Origin: Clostridium sp. 1001271B_151109_B4 | GTDB taxonomy: Bacteria > Bacillota > Clostridia > Clostridiales > Clostridiaceae | Direction: 5' to 3' | DNA: 64,000 nucleotides | Assembly: GCF_015670405.1 (NCBI RefSeq) | Contig: NZ_JADPBQ010000008.1 | Coordinates: 1 to 64,000, forward strand | Part shown: one piece after another, positions 27,457-34,756 of the stretch | Layout of the letters: every line of letters starts with the position of its first letter | Numbering within the stretch: position 1 is the stretch's first letter | Notes under the pieces: generated by a model | Told to the model about the DNA's origin: nothing | The model's database searches: none | The model's input: the letters and a program-made list of their open reading frames with translations, nothing else | Program-made: the position numbers and the translations under genes

Positions 27457-29223
27457 ATGAGTAACAATATTTTAAATAAAGTAAATGAACCAAAAGATTT
27501 AAAAGTACTTAGTGGAGAGGAATTAAATATATTAGCTCAAGAAATAAGAGATGTATTAATAAAGAAAGTAAGTAAAACAGGTGGCCACTTTGGGCCAAAT
27601 TTAGGGATGGTTGAAGCAACTATTGCAATGCATTATGTTTTCAATTCACCAGTAGATAAAATAGTATATGATGTTTCGCATCAATCATATCCACATAAAA
27701 TTTTAACTGGAAGAAAGGAAAGTTTTATTAATCCAGAAAAGTTTGGCGATATTACAGGATATACATCACAACATGAAAGTGAGCATGATTTCTTTACTGT
27801 AGGTCATACTTCAACCTCAATTAGTTTAGCATGTGGATTAGCTAAAGCTAGAGATGTTAAAGGCCAAAATGAAAATATTATAGCTGTAATTGGCGATGGT
27901 TCTTTAAGTGGTGGGGAAGCTTATGAAGGTTTAAACAATGCTGCAGAATCAGGAAAAAATATAATAATAGTAGTAAATGATAATGACATGTCAATTGCAG
28001 AAAACCATGGTGGATTATATAAAAACTTAGCAAAACTTAGAGCAACTAATGGAACTGCAGAAGATAATTTCTTTAAGTCTCTAGGATTTGAATATTTTTA
28101 TGTAGAAGAAGGAAATAATCTTGAAAAGCTTATAGAAGCATTTAATAAAGTTAAGGATACTAATCATCCAGTAGTAGTTCATATCAATACAATTAAAGGT
28201 AAAGGATTTGAAGACGCGGAAAAGAATAAAGAAGCTTTTCATTGGGTAATGCCATTTGATTTAGAAAATAAAGAATCAAATAAAATTGAATTTCCAGAAG
28301 GTTACACAGACATTTTAGGAAAATTTTTAGTTGAAAAAGCTAAAGAAGATAAAAAAATTGTAGCAATAACAGCAGCAACTCCAGGGCCAGCTGGATTAAA
28401 TTATTTCAGACAAGAAGAAAGTCTTAAGGAACAATATGTAGATGTTGGGATAGCAGAAGAACATGCAATAGCCCTTGCATCAGGAATAGCTTCACAAGGT
28501 GGAAAGCCAGTAGTATCAATTTTAAGTTCATTTGTTCAAAGAACTTATGATCAATTATCACAAGACCTTGCAATAAATAATAATCCTGCACTTATTATGG
28601 TTTCTTGGGCAGGAATAACTGGTGGAGATGTTACACATTTAGGTATATTCGATATACCATTAATATCTAATATACCTAATATAGTATATCTTGCACCTAC
28701 AAATAAAGAAGAGTATCTTGCAATGATTGAATGGGGTATAGAACAAAAAGATCATCCAGTAGCTATACGTGTACCAAATGGGAATGTTATATCAACTGGA
28801 GTAAGGGTTGAACCTAATTTTGGTGATTTAAATGTTTATGAAAAAACTATACAAGGAAATGAAGTTGCAATTATTGGACTTGGATCATTCCATGACCTTG
28901 GAAGAAAGGTTCAAGAAAAGTTGAAGGTGGATACTGGAATAAATGCAACATTAATAAATCCTAGATTTATTACAGGCATTGATAAGGAAATGTTAGTGAA
29001 TTTATTAGAAAATCACAAATTAGTAATTACTTTAGAAGATGGAGTTCTTGATGGTGGTTTCGGAGAAAAAATTTCTAGATTCTATGGTGATAAAGATATG
29101 AAGGTATTAAATTTTGGTGCTACAAAAGAATTTACAGATAGAGTATCAATGGAAGAATTATATGAAAGATATCATTTAACAGAAGAGTTAATTGTTGAAG
29201 ATATTAAAAATGCATTAAAATAG
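27457..29223 (+). CDS. DXS-like thiamine-diphosphate transketolase-family enzyme
   Basis: A 588-residue protein resembling 1-deoxy-D-xylulose-5-phosphate synthase. The TPP motif is GDGSLSGG (from residue 146) through VVNDNDMSIA; the N-terminal GGHFGPNLG resembles DXS GGHLASNLG. The transketolase pyrimidine domain (VGIAEEHAIALASGIA) and C-terminal domain follow. It is shorter than housekeeping DXS (about 620) and diverged at conserved spots, so it may be a paralogue with another acyloin-type substrate rather than the isoprenoid enzyme. ATG 27457 has TGGAGGA; the frame extends 23 codons upstream across the MerR-type promoter, which rules that extension out. Confidence 0.75.
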   Translation: MSNNILNKVNEPKDLKVLSGEELNILAQEIRDVLIKKVSKTGGHFGPNLGMVEATIAMHYVFNSPVDKIVYDVSHQSYPHKILTGRKESFINPEKFGDITGYTSQHESEHDFFTVGHTSTSISLACGLAKARDVKGQNENIIAVIGDGSLSGGEAYEGLNNAAESGKNIIIVVNDNDMSIAENHGGLYKNLAKLRATNGTAEDNFFKSLGFEYFYVEEGNNLEKLIEAFNKVKDTNHPVVVHINTIKGKGFEDAEKNKEAFHWVMPFDLENKESNKIEFPEGYTDILGKFLVEKAKEDKKIVAITAATPGPAGLNYFRQEESLKEQYVDVGIAEEHAIALASGIASQGGKPVVSILSSFVQRTYDQLSQDLAINNNPALIMVSWAGITGGDVTHLGIFDIPLISNIPNIVYLAPTNKEEYLAMIEWGIEQKDHPVAIRVPNGNVISTGVRVEPNFGDLNVYEKTIQGNEVAIIGLGSFHDLGRKVQEKLKVDTGINATLINPRFITGIDKEMLVNLLENHKLVITLEDGVLDGGFGEKISRFYGDKDMKVLNFGATKEFTDRVSMEELYERYHLTEELIVEDIKNALK

Positions 29224-29237
29224 TAATAATAATTAAA

Positions 29238-29276
29238 ATGAGAGCTCTTTTAAAATGGAAGGAGCTCTCATTTTTT
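29238..29276 (+). terminator. Rho-independent terminator of the DXS-like gene
   Basis: ATGAGAGCTC/GAGCTCTCAT perfect arms followed by six T residues. Confidence 0.9.
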
Positions 29277-29340
29277 ATCTTATAAACTAATCAATAGTTT
29301 TACTTAATTATAGAATGATTAAGATTGAAGAAAGAATTGA

Positions 29341-29502
29341 GTATTTTATTCAAAAAAGGAAGCTATAGAGGTATTGGATAAATTTATATATCAATTAGCA
29401 GCTCAACTATATAACTTACATTGTGTTTTGGATACTGAAGTTATAGCTATCGGGGGAGGAATTAGTGAGCATGATATATTAATTCATTATTTGCTCAAAT
29501 AG
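29341..29502 (+). pseudogene. C-terminal remnant of a ROK-family sugar kinase
   Basis: An open stretch of 53 codons ending in TAG (29500-29502) encodes LDKFIYQLAAQLYNLHCVLD and then EVIAIGGGISEHDILI. This is the conserved C-terminal end of ROK glucokinase/regulator proteins (helix, then the IGGGIS phosphate-binding turn). There is no start codon or ribosome site, an in-frame TGA precedes it, and the first ~240 residues of the family are absent. The tail overlaps the 3' end of the opposite lysR-type gene by 16 bp. It is a decayed gene end. Confidence 0.75.
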
Positions 29503-30356
29503 TCTTTAAACTTTTTTTCAATTTTAGATAACTTCTTATCCTTTAAATGAACCAAACATAAATTACTATGTATTTTTTCCTTTAACAAAACAACAGAAAT
29601 ACTTTTCTTATCAAAACATTCTACAGATTTTCTCATAAGTGGAGAAATTCCCATGCCAGCAGAAACAAGACCTATAATATTTTCTATCCTACTATTAAAG
29701 CAAACAATATTAGGTTCAAATGAAGCTTTCATACATTCACTTACAAAAAAATCATAAACACCAGAATTCGGTCCTAAAGAAATAAAACTTTCATTTGATA
29801 ATTCAGAAATAGAAACATATTTCCTTTTTGAAAGTGGATGAGATTTAGGAACAATTAACACAAGTTCATCTTGAGCTAAAGGTGTAATATCTAAATTTGA
29901 ATAATCTAATGTATCACTTCTTAAAAATGCAAAGTCTATTTTTTGAGATAATAATAAATTTAATATATCAGCATGCTCACCTTCATGGAAGGTAAGTTGC
30001 AAATCAATAACTTTATTTTTAAAACTTCCAATAAGATTTGCAATATTATATTGATTTATTACCGGAATGTATCCAATAGATAATTTAGGGAATGAAGAGG
30101 TAAATTTATTTAAATCAAGTATTAGTTCATCATAATTACTAACTATATTTATAGCATATTTTTTCAATGAAATTCCTGCATCTGTTAACTTAACATGGCG
30201 AGTACATCTTTCAAAAAGTAGACAATTAAGTTCACTTTCTAATTTTTTTATATGCTTAGATAATGAAGATTGAGATATACATAATTCTTCAGCAGCCAAA
30301 GAAAAACTACTATATTTTTCTACACTTAAGAAGTATTTTAAGCTTTCTATATTCAT
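29487..30356 (-). CDS. LysR-family transcriptional regulator of the decarboxylase unit
   Basis: A 289-residue LysR protein: N-terminal winged helix at 1-60 (MNIESLKYFLSVEKYSSFSL, ISQSSLSKHIKKLESELNC) and a periplasmic-binding-protein-like effector domain at 90-289. It is divergent from the LpdD-UbiX-UbiD genes, with a 23-bp palindrome in the shared region. In Lactobacillus plantarum a LysR protein (TanR) controls tannase and gallate decarboxylase genes, so this one probably induces the decarboxylase in response to an aromatic acid. Start at 30356; no strong ribosome site is visible. Confidence 0.88.
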   Translation of the reverse strand: MNIESLKYFLSVEKYSSFSLAAEELCISQSSLSKHIKKLESELNCLLFERCTRHVKLTDAGISLKKYAINIVSNYDELILDLNKFTSSFPKLSIGYIPVINQYNIANLIGSFKNKVIDLQLTFHEGEHADILNLLLSQKIDFAFLRSDTLDYSNLDITPLAQDELVLIVPKSHPLSKRKYVSISELSNESFISLGPNSGVYDFFVSECMKASFEPNIVCFNSRIENIIGLVSAGMGISPLMRKSVECFDKKSISVVLLKEKIHSNLCLVHLKDKKLSKIEKKFKDYLSK

Positions 30357-30432
30357 AAGTTTATCACCGTCATTTCTGAAATATATTAATATTATATCAT
30401 GATGATTATTAAGGAATATACATATATTTAGA

Positions 30433-30455
30433 ATTTATTCCATAATGGAATAAAT
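30433..30455. promoter_or_regulatory. 23-bp palindrome, probable LysR operator
   Basis: ATTTATTCCAT and ATGGAATAAAT flank a single central A. The core TTCCATAATGGAA fits the T-N11-A LysR box. It lies 77 bp from the lysR start and about 100 bp from the LpdD start, correct for a shared activation and autoregulation site. Confidence 0.65.
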
Positions 30456-30553
30456 GTATATTAATTAAAGAATTGTTCATGAAGAGAATGTTAAATATAA
30501 TTTGAGTATATAGTAGTAACTTTAAAAAAACTTTGAGAAATAGGGAAAATTAT

Positions 30554-30907
30554 ATGATGAAAATAGAACGTTGTTATAAAAATATAAATATAAAATTAGA
30601 GGCAATATTCGTAGGGGATGATTTATGTGCAGTAGTAACAGGCGGGGATAAGCCTCATGTTGGAACAATATCTGTATATTCAAAAGAAGAGGGAATAAAA
30701 ACAATTTCTTTGAAAAATCATAAGGATTATATTATTGGAGAGGTTTTCATAAACAGTATAAAAGATAATTTTAATGGAAATATATCTGTGAGCTGTGGGA
30801 TACATATAGATAATATATCAAAAGATCAGATAGAAGATGTCTATGAATGTTGTAATAAAATTTTTCAAGAATTAAAGGTGGAACTTTTTAAAGTTACTAC
30901 TAATTAA
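30554..30907 (+). CDS. lpdD: LpdD-like protein, accessory to a UbiD-type decarboxylase
   Basis: A 117-residue protein resembling LpdD of lactobacilli, described as a prenylated-flavin chaperone for gallate decarboxylase. The recognisable part is the glycine-rich segment GDDLCAVVTGGDKPHVGTIS (residues 22-41); intact Cys and His residues follow (SVSCGIH). It starts a three-gene unit LpdD-UbiX-UbiD with a 13-nt gap to ubiX. Start taken as ATG 30554 (an ATGATG pair) behind TAGGGA; an upstream TTG in the same frame has no ribosome site. Family assignment is from motif memory, so moderate certainty. Confidence 0.7.
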   Translation: MMKIERCYKNINIKLEAIFVGDDLCAVVTGGDKPHVGTISVYSKEEGIKTISLKNHKDYIIGEVFINSIKDNFNGNISVSCGIHIDNISKDQIEDVYECCNKIFQELKVELFKVTTN

Positions 30908-30920
30908 ATGAGGTGAAAAA

Positions 30921-31490
30921 ATGAATTTAGTTATAGGAGTTACTGGAGCAACTGGCACTGTATATGCAGTTAGGTTACTTGAATATTTAAAAGGCATAGA
31001 AGAAATAAAAACTCACTTAATAATGAGTAAATGGGCAATTAATAATTTAGAAGTTGAAACGCATTATTCATTAGATTATGTTTATGGTTTAGCTGACTTT
31101 GTACATAATAATGATGATTTAGGAGCTTGTGTTGCGAGTGGTTCTTTTTTAACAGATGGAATGATTATTCTTCCTTGTAGTATGAAGACACTAAGCAGTA
31201 TAAGTAATGGGTTTTCAACTACATTAATAGATAGAGCTGCAGATGTAATGATTAAAGAAGGGAGAAAATTAGTTATTTCACCTAGAGAAACACCCTTAAG
31301 TTCAATACATTTAGAAAATATGCTAAAACTTTCAAAGTTAGGGGTTAGAATAGTGCCACCAATGCCAGGTTTCTATTCAAATCCTAAATCTTTAGATGAT
31401 ATTATAAATCATCATATTATGAAAATATTAGATCAATTTAATATAAATATAAGAAATGATTTAAGATGGAAGGTAAATGAGTATGAATAA
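30921..31490 (+). CDS. ubiX: UbiX-family flavin prenyltransferase
   Basis: A 189-residue enzyme making prenylated FMN, the cofactor needed by UbiD-type decarboxylases. The Rossmann-like opening GVTGATGTVYAVRLLEYL, the PCSMKTLSSISNG segment, and the C-terminal RETPLSSIHLENMLKLSKLG with PPMPGFYS are diagnostic and intact. It corresponds to LpdB/BsdB subunits of the hydroxybenzoate decarboxylase clusters. The last codons overlap the decarboxylase start region, indicating translational coupling. Ribosome site GAGGTG at 30909-30914. Confidence 0.92.
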   Translation: MNLVIGVTGATGTVYAVRLLEYLKGIEEIKTHLIMSKWAINNLEVETHYSLDYVYGLADFVHNNDDLGACVASGSFLTDGMIILPCSMKTLSSISNGFSTTLIDRAADVMIKEGRKLVISPRETPLSSIHLENMLKLSKLGVRIVPPMPGFYSNPKSLDDIINHHIMKILDQFNINIRNDLRWKVNEYE

Positions 31491-32964
31491 AGTAGAAATT
31501 AATGATTTAAGAAGTGCTATTGAATACTTAAAATATATTAAAGGACAATTAGTAAAAAGTGATGTTGAAGTAAATCCACATGGGGAACTTGCAGGGGTAT
31601 ATAGATATGTTGGTGCTGGAGGAACTGTAAAGAGACCAACAAAGATAGGGCCGGCTATGATTTTTAATAATATTAAAGGTCATAAAGACTCTAAAGTTAT
31701 AATCGGTCTTTTAGCTAGTAGGGAAAGAGTTGGTATGCTTTTAGGTTGTGAACCTAAAAAGTTAGGGTTTTTATTGAATGAAGCAGTAAAGAATCCAATA
31801 AATCCAATTATAATAGAAAATGAAAATGCACCGTGCCAAGAGGTTGTACATTATGCAACAGATGAAGGTTTTGATATAAGAAAAATATTACCTGCACCTA
31901 CTAATACAGAAGAGGATGCTGGACCATATATAACTTTAGGAATGTGTTATGCAAGAGATCCTGAAACTGGAGACGGTGATGTTACAATTCATCGTTTATG
32001 TTTACAAGGTAAGGATGAATTATCAATGTTCTTTACACCTGGGGTAAGACATTTAGATGCATTTAGAAAAAAGGCTGAGGAAAGTGGAGAACCTTTACCA
32101 ATATCTATTAGTATAGGTGTTGATCCTGCAATTGAAATAGCATCATGTTTTGAACCACCAACTACACCAATTGGATTTAATGAATTATCTATAGCTGGAG
32201 CAATAAGAAAGAAACCAGTTGAAATGGTAAAATGTTTAACTGTTGATGAAGCTGCAATTGCAAGAGCTGAATATGTAATTGAAGGTGAGTTAGTACCTAA
32301 TAAGAGGGTAAGAGAGGATATGAATACAAACACTGGAAAGGCAATGCCAGAGTTTCCAGGTTACACAGGTGAAGCTGCTAAAGAATTACCTGTAATTAGA
32401 GTAAAAGCTATAACTCATAGAAAAAATCCAATAATGCAAACTTGTATAGGACCAAGTGAAGAGCATGTTAATATGGCTGGTATTCCAACAGAAGCAAGTA
32501 TAATTCAAATGGTTGAAAAAGCAATGCCAGGTAGACTTGTAAATGTATATGCTCATCCAGCAGGTGGTGGAAAATATATGGCTATATTACAAATTAAAAA
32601 GAGTATGGCTAGTGATCAAGGTAGAGAAAGACAAGCGGCATTATTGGCATTATCAGCATTTTCAGAATTAAAAACTGTAATATTAGTTGATGAAGATGTA
32701 GATCCATTTGATAGTAATGATGTTTTATGGGCATTAAATACTAGATATCAAGGGGATATTGATACAATATTTATTCCAGGAGTAAGATGTCATCCTTTAG
32801 ACCCTTCACAAAGTCCAGAATATAGTTGGACTATTAGAGATAGGGGAATAGCATGTAAAACTATATTTGATTGTACTGTACCTTATGAATTAAAAGATAA
32901 ATTTAAGAGAGCTAAATTTACTGAAGTAGATTTAGAGAAGTTTAAAATAGAAGAATATAAATAA
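31483..32964 (+). CDS. lpdC: UbiD-family hydroxyaryl acid decarboxylase (LpdC/BsdC-like)
   Basis: A 493-residue prenyl-FMN-dependent, Mn2+/K+-binding reversible decarboxylase acting on phenolic acids such as gallate, protocatechuate or 4-hydroxybenzoate. Signature regions: TIHRLCLQGKDELSMFF, GVDPAIEIASCFEPPTTPIG, ELSIAGAIRKKPVEMVK, and the catalytic Arg/Glu segment AIARAEYVIEGELVP. ATG 31483 is preferred: GGAAGG ends 9 nt before it, while the ATG at 31477 is only 3 nt away. It overlaps the ubiX tail. The cluster order LpdD-LpdB-LpdC under a LysR regulator points to gallate-type substrates, but 4-hydroxybenzoate cannot be excluded. Confidence 0.9.
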   Translation: MNKVEINDLRSAIEYLKYIKGQLVKSDVEVNPHGELAGVYRYVGAGGTVKRPTKIGPAMIFNNIKGHKDSKVIIGLLASRERVGMLLGCEPKKLGFLLNEAVKNPINPIIIENENAPCQEVVHYATDEGFDIRKILPAPTNTEEDAGPYITLGMCYARDPETGDGDVTIHRLCLQGKDELSMFFTPGVRHLDAFRKKAEESGEPLPISISIGVDPAIEIASCFEPPTTPIGFNELSIAGAIRKKPVEMVKCLTVDEAAIARAEYVIEGELVPNKRVREDMNTNTGKAMPEFPGYTGEAAKELPVIRVKAITHRKNPIMQTCIGPSEEHVNMAGIPTEASIIQMVEKAMPGRLVNVYAHPAGGGKYMAILQIKKSMASDQGRERQAALLALSAFSELKTVILVDEDVDPFDSNDVLWALNTRYQGDIDTIFIPGVRCHPLDPSQSPEYSWTIRDRGIACKTIFDCTVPYELKDKFKRAKFTEVDLEKFKIEEYK

Positions 32965-32971
32965 TAGTGAA

Positions 32972-33007
32972 TAAGAGACATCAAAATAACTTTTGATGCC
33001 TCTATTA
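32972..33007 (+). terminator. Terminator hairpin of the decarboxylase operon
   Basis: TAAGAG-CATCAAAA and TTTTGATG-CTCTATTA arms with one mismatch; weak T-tail. Confidence 0.6.
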
Positions 33008-33162
33008 AATTATTTAATAGGTTCGTAATATGACTACTAATAAGTTAGTGGTGGTATTTTTGAATTTGAAAGATGTAACTAACTATTAAGTGTTTACATA
33101 TAATACAAAGAGAATTTAGGATATTAGTAGTTTATTTGAATAATTAATATTGTAAGTATCAG

Positions 33163-33196
33163 AGTGTTAGATGAGATTTTAGGTCTAGCACTTTTT
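33163..33196 (+). terminator. Orphan Rho-independent terminator
   Basis: AGTGTTAGA/TCTAGCACT stem (one G-U pair) with five T residues, lying 155 nt past the decarboxylase terminator with no gene between. The 33008-33162 stretch may therefore encode a short untranslated RNA, or the hairpin may back up the first. No other feature is visible in the 32965-33298 gap. Confidence 0.5.
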
Positions 33197-33298
33197 ATAA
33201 CCTCTCAAAGTGTACAAATTTTATATAAGAGAATTTTTAATTTGATATTTTAGTTTGTGAAGCTTTATGTATGGCAAGAAATATGGGGTAAACTATAT

Positions 33299-34138
33299 AT
33301 GGGGTGTAAGAAATCAAAAAATAACAAGGGTAAAGAGGATATTAAGAATATATCTAAGAGTGATGAATTTCAATTATCATTATTAAATCTACAAGTAAAG
33401 GTAATTTTAATATATATGATATCAACAATATTTCTTTTTTATGGTGTATTACAAAGTATAAAATTAAGTTGTGATAAAGGGGAAGTAGGTAGTAATCCAA
33501 ATATATTATTAGTTGAAGGACAATACCTAGCTTTAATTGCAAGTATATTAATTTCTTATATAGATTTTAGTAGATATAATGAATTGAATGAAAGATGTAA
33601 AAAAGGGGAGATAAATAGGTCGCTGGAGCCAGAAGCTTTAATAAAGCAAGCATCTATACTTTCAGTGATATTATATGAATTGAATATAATTGTAGGAGTG
33701 GCAACATATAAAGCTAGTTTTGTTATAAATACTTTTAAATGTGATAAAAAGCATATAGATAGATTATCTTTACAAGCAGCTTGCTTTATAATGAGATTTT
33801 ATGGTGATTATTTTTTGTTAAGAGCTACATTAAAAAGTATTAATTTAATAAGAAGTAAATATGATAAAAGAATAGGCAAAATAGAAAATCCTGATGTAGA
33901 TGCGGTAATTGCAGCAGAAATTTATGTTATACAAAGGGGAGTACTTTATAATATTAGTTGCAGTGAATTAGAAGATTTAATAAATAGTGGGGATGGGCTT
34001 GAAAGGGAGTTATTACTTTTACCTAAACAAATTTTAGTAGTTGCAAATATATTTGGAGTTGTAGCAAATATTACTTCGTTAATGGGATTTATTAAATTGT
34101 ATAATAGAAATTCTAATGAACCTATTTTTGGTAGATAA
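33299..34138 (+). CDS. Membrane protein of an uncharacterised paralogous family
   Basis: A 279-residue protein. A Lys/Asn-rich hydrophilic start (MGCKKSKNNKGKEDIKN) is followed by membrane helices at about 40-60 and 75-95 and more in the second half. It is a paralogue of the 48683-49186 gene: both have an LLxLQ helix, RYNELNERCKKGEINRSLEP against RYNILYEEKEKGEIDYSLEP, an ILS helix, and a C-terminal IFG. This copy is longer, with an extra ~110-residue segment. ATG 33299 with GGGGT 9 nt upstream is preferred over a GTG at 33257. Function unknown. Confidence 0.65.
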   Translation: MGCKKSKNNKGKEDIKNISKSDEFQLSLLNLQVKVILIYMISTIFLFYGVLQSIKLSCDKGEVGSNPNILLVEGQYLALIASILISYIDFSRYNELNERCKKGEINRSLEPEALIKQASILSVILYELNIIVGVATYKASFVINTFKCDKKHIDRLSLQAACFIMRFYGDYFLLRATLKSINLIRSKYDKRIGKIENPDVDAVIAAEIYVIQRGVLYNISCSELEDLINSGDGLERELLLLPKQILVVANIFGVVANITSLMGFIKLYNRNSNEPIFGR

Positions 34139-34244
34139 AATTAAATTATATAATTTCTAAGGAGTATTACAGATATATTATTAGAAGGTGTATTTTTTAT
34201 AATGTAAATTTAGAGATATAAGGTATACAAAGATGAATTATGAT

Positions 34245-34288
34245 AAAAGTAGATATATGTATTTTTAATAATAAGTATATCTACTTTT
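34245..34288. terminator. Bidirectional terminator
   Basis: AAAAGTAGATATA/TATATCTACTTTT arms; ends the membrane-protein gene and the opposing tannase-like remnant. Confidence 0.8.
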
Positions 34289-34337
34289 ATTATTTTAAGA
34301 CCATTGATATAAGAGCAAAAAAAGAATACTTTATATT

Positions 34338-34568
34338 TCATTCTGTATTTGGAAAAAAGATTGCTGCAGTTTTTAAATTATAGTTTCCTATTGAATTTCC
34401 TTCATAATAAGTTTCAGGTACAAATATGCTTAGTTTTTGAAAGTTAGTATCTACTGGATTTTCAACATATATTATGTTTTCAAATGCACGATATTTTAAT
34501 GTTTTCTCATCTAAAGTTATTGTTTCTACAGTATATTTCTTATCATTAAATTTTAAGTCGTAATTCAT
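34338..34568 (-). pseudogene. N-terminal remnant of a tannase-like alpha/beta hydrolase
   Basis: A 76-codon frame with a good ribosome site (AAAGGAGCC) encodes LKYRAFENIIYVENPVDTNF, then LSIFVPETYYEGNSI and TAAIFFPNT. This matches the N terminus of subtype-B tannase and related esterases, which continue with VGGYLPG and the oxyanion and catalytic regions. Here translation stops right after PNTE, and the following DNA shows no similarity. All catalytic residues are therefore missing; intact relatives are about 450-600 residues. It lies 1.4 kb from the gallate-decarboxylase-like unit. Confidence 0.72.
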
Positions 34569-34693
34569 TTTATGGCTCCTTTCAATAATATTCTTTTATA
34601 TAATTTTAAGATTATTATGGGAAAGTAAGCAATTCAATTTGTAAAATGGATATATTCCAATTAGGAATATATTTAATTGCCAAAAGTAAAACA

Positions 34694-34734
34694 AAAAATC
34701 ATATGTGAGATTATTAAAAACACATATGATTTTT
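34694..34734 (-). terminator. Rho-independent terminator of the galactanase gene
   Basis: AAAAATCATATGTG/CACATATGATTTTT perfect arms, T-rich on the minus strand. Confidence 0.88.
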
Positions 34735-34756
34735 GATTTATCTATATTAGGTAAAT

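Noticed and set aside
33257..33298. GTG start giving a 14-residue longer membrane protein
   Set aside because: No Shine-Dalgarno sequence before the GTG; ATG 33299 has GGGGT at normal distance.
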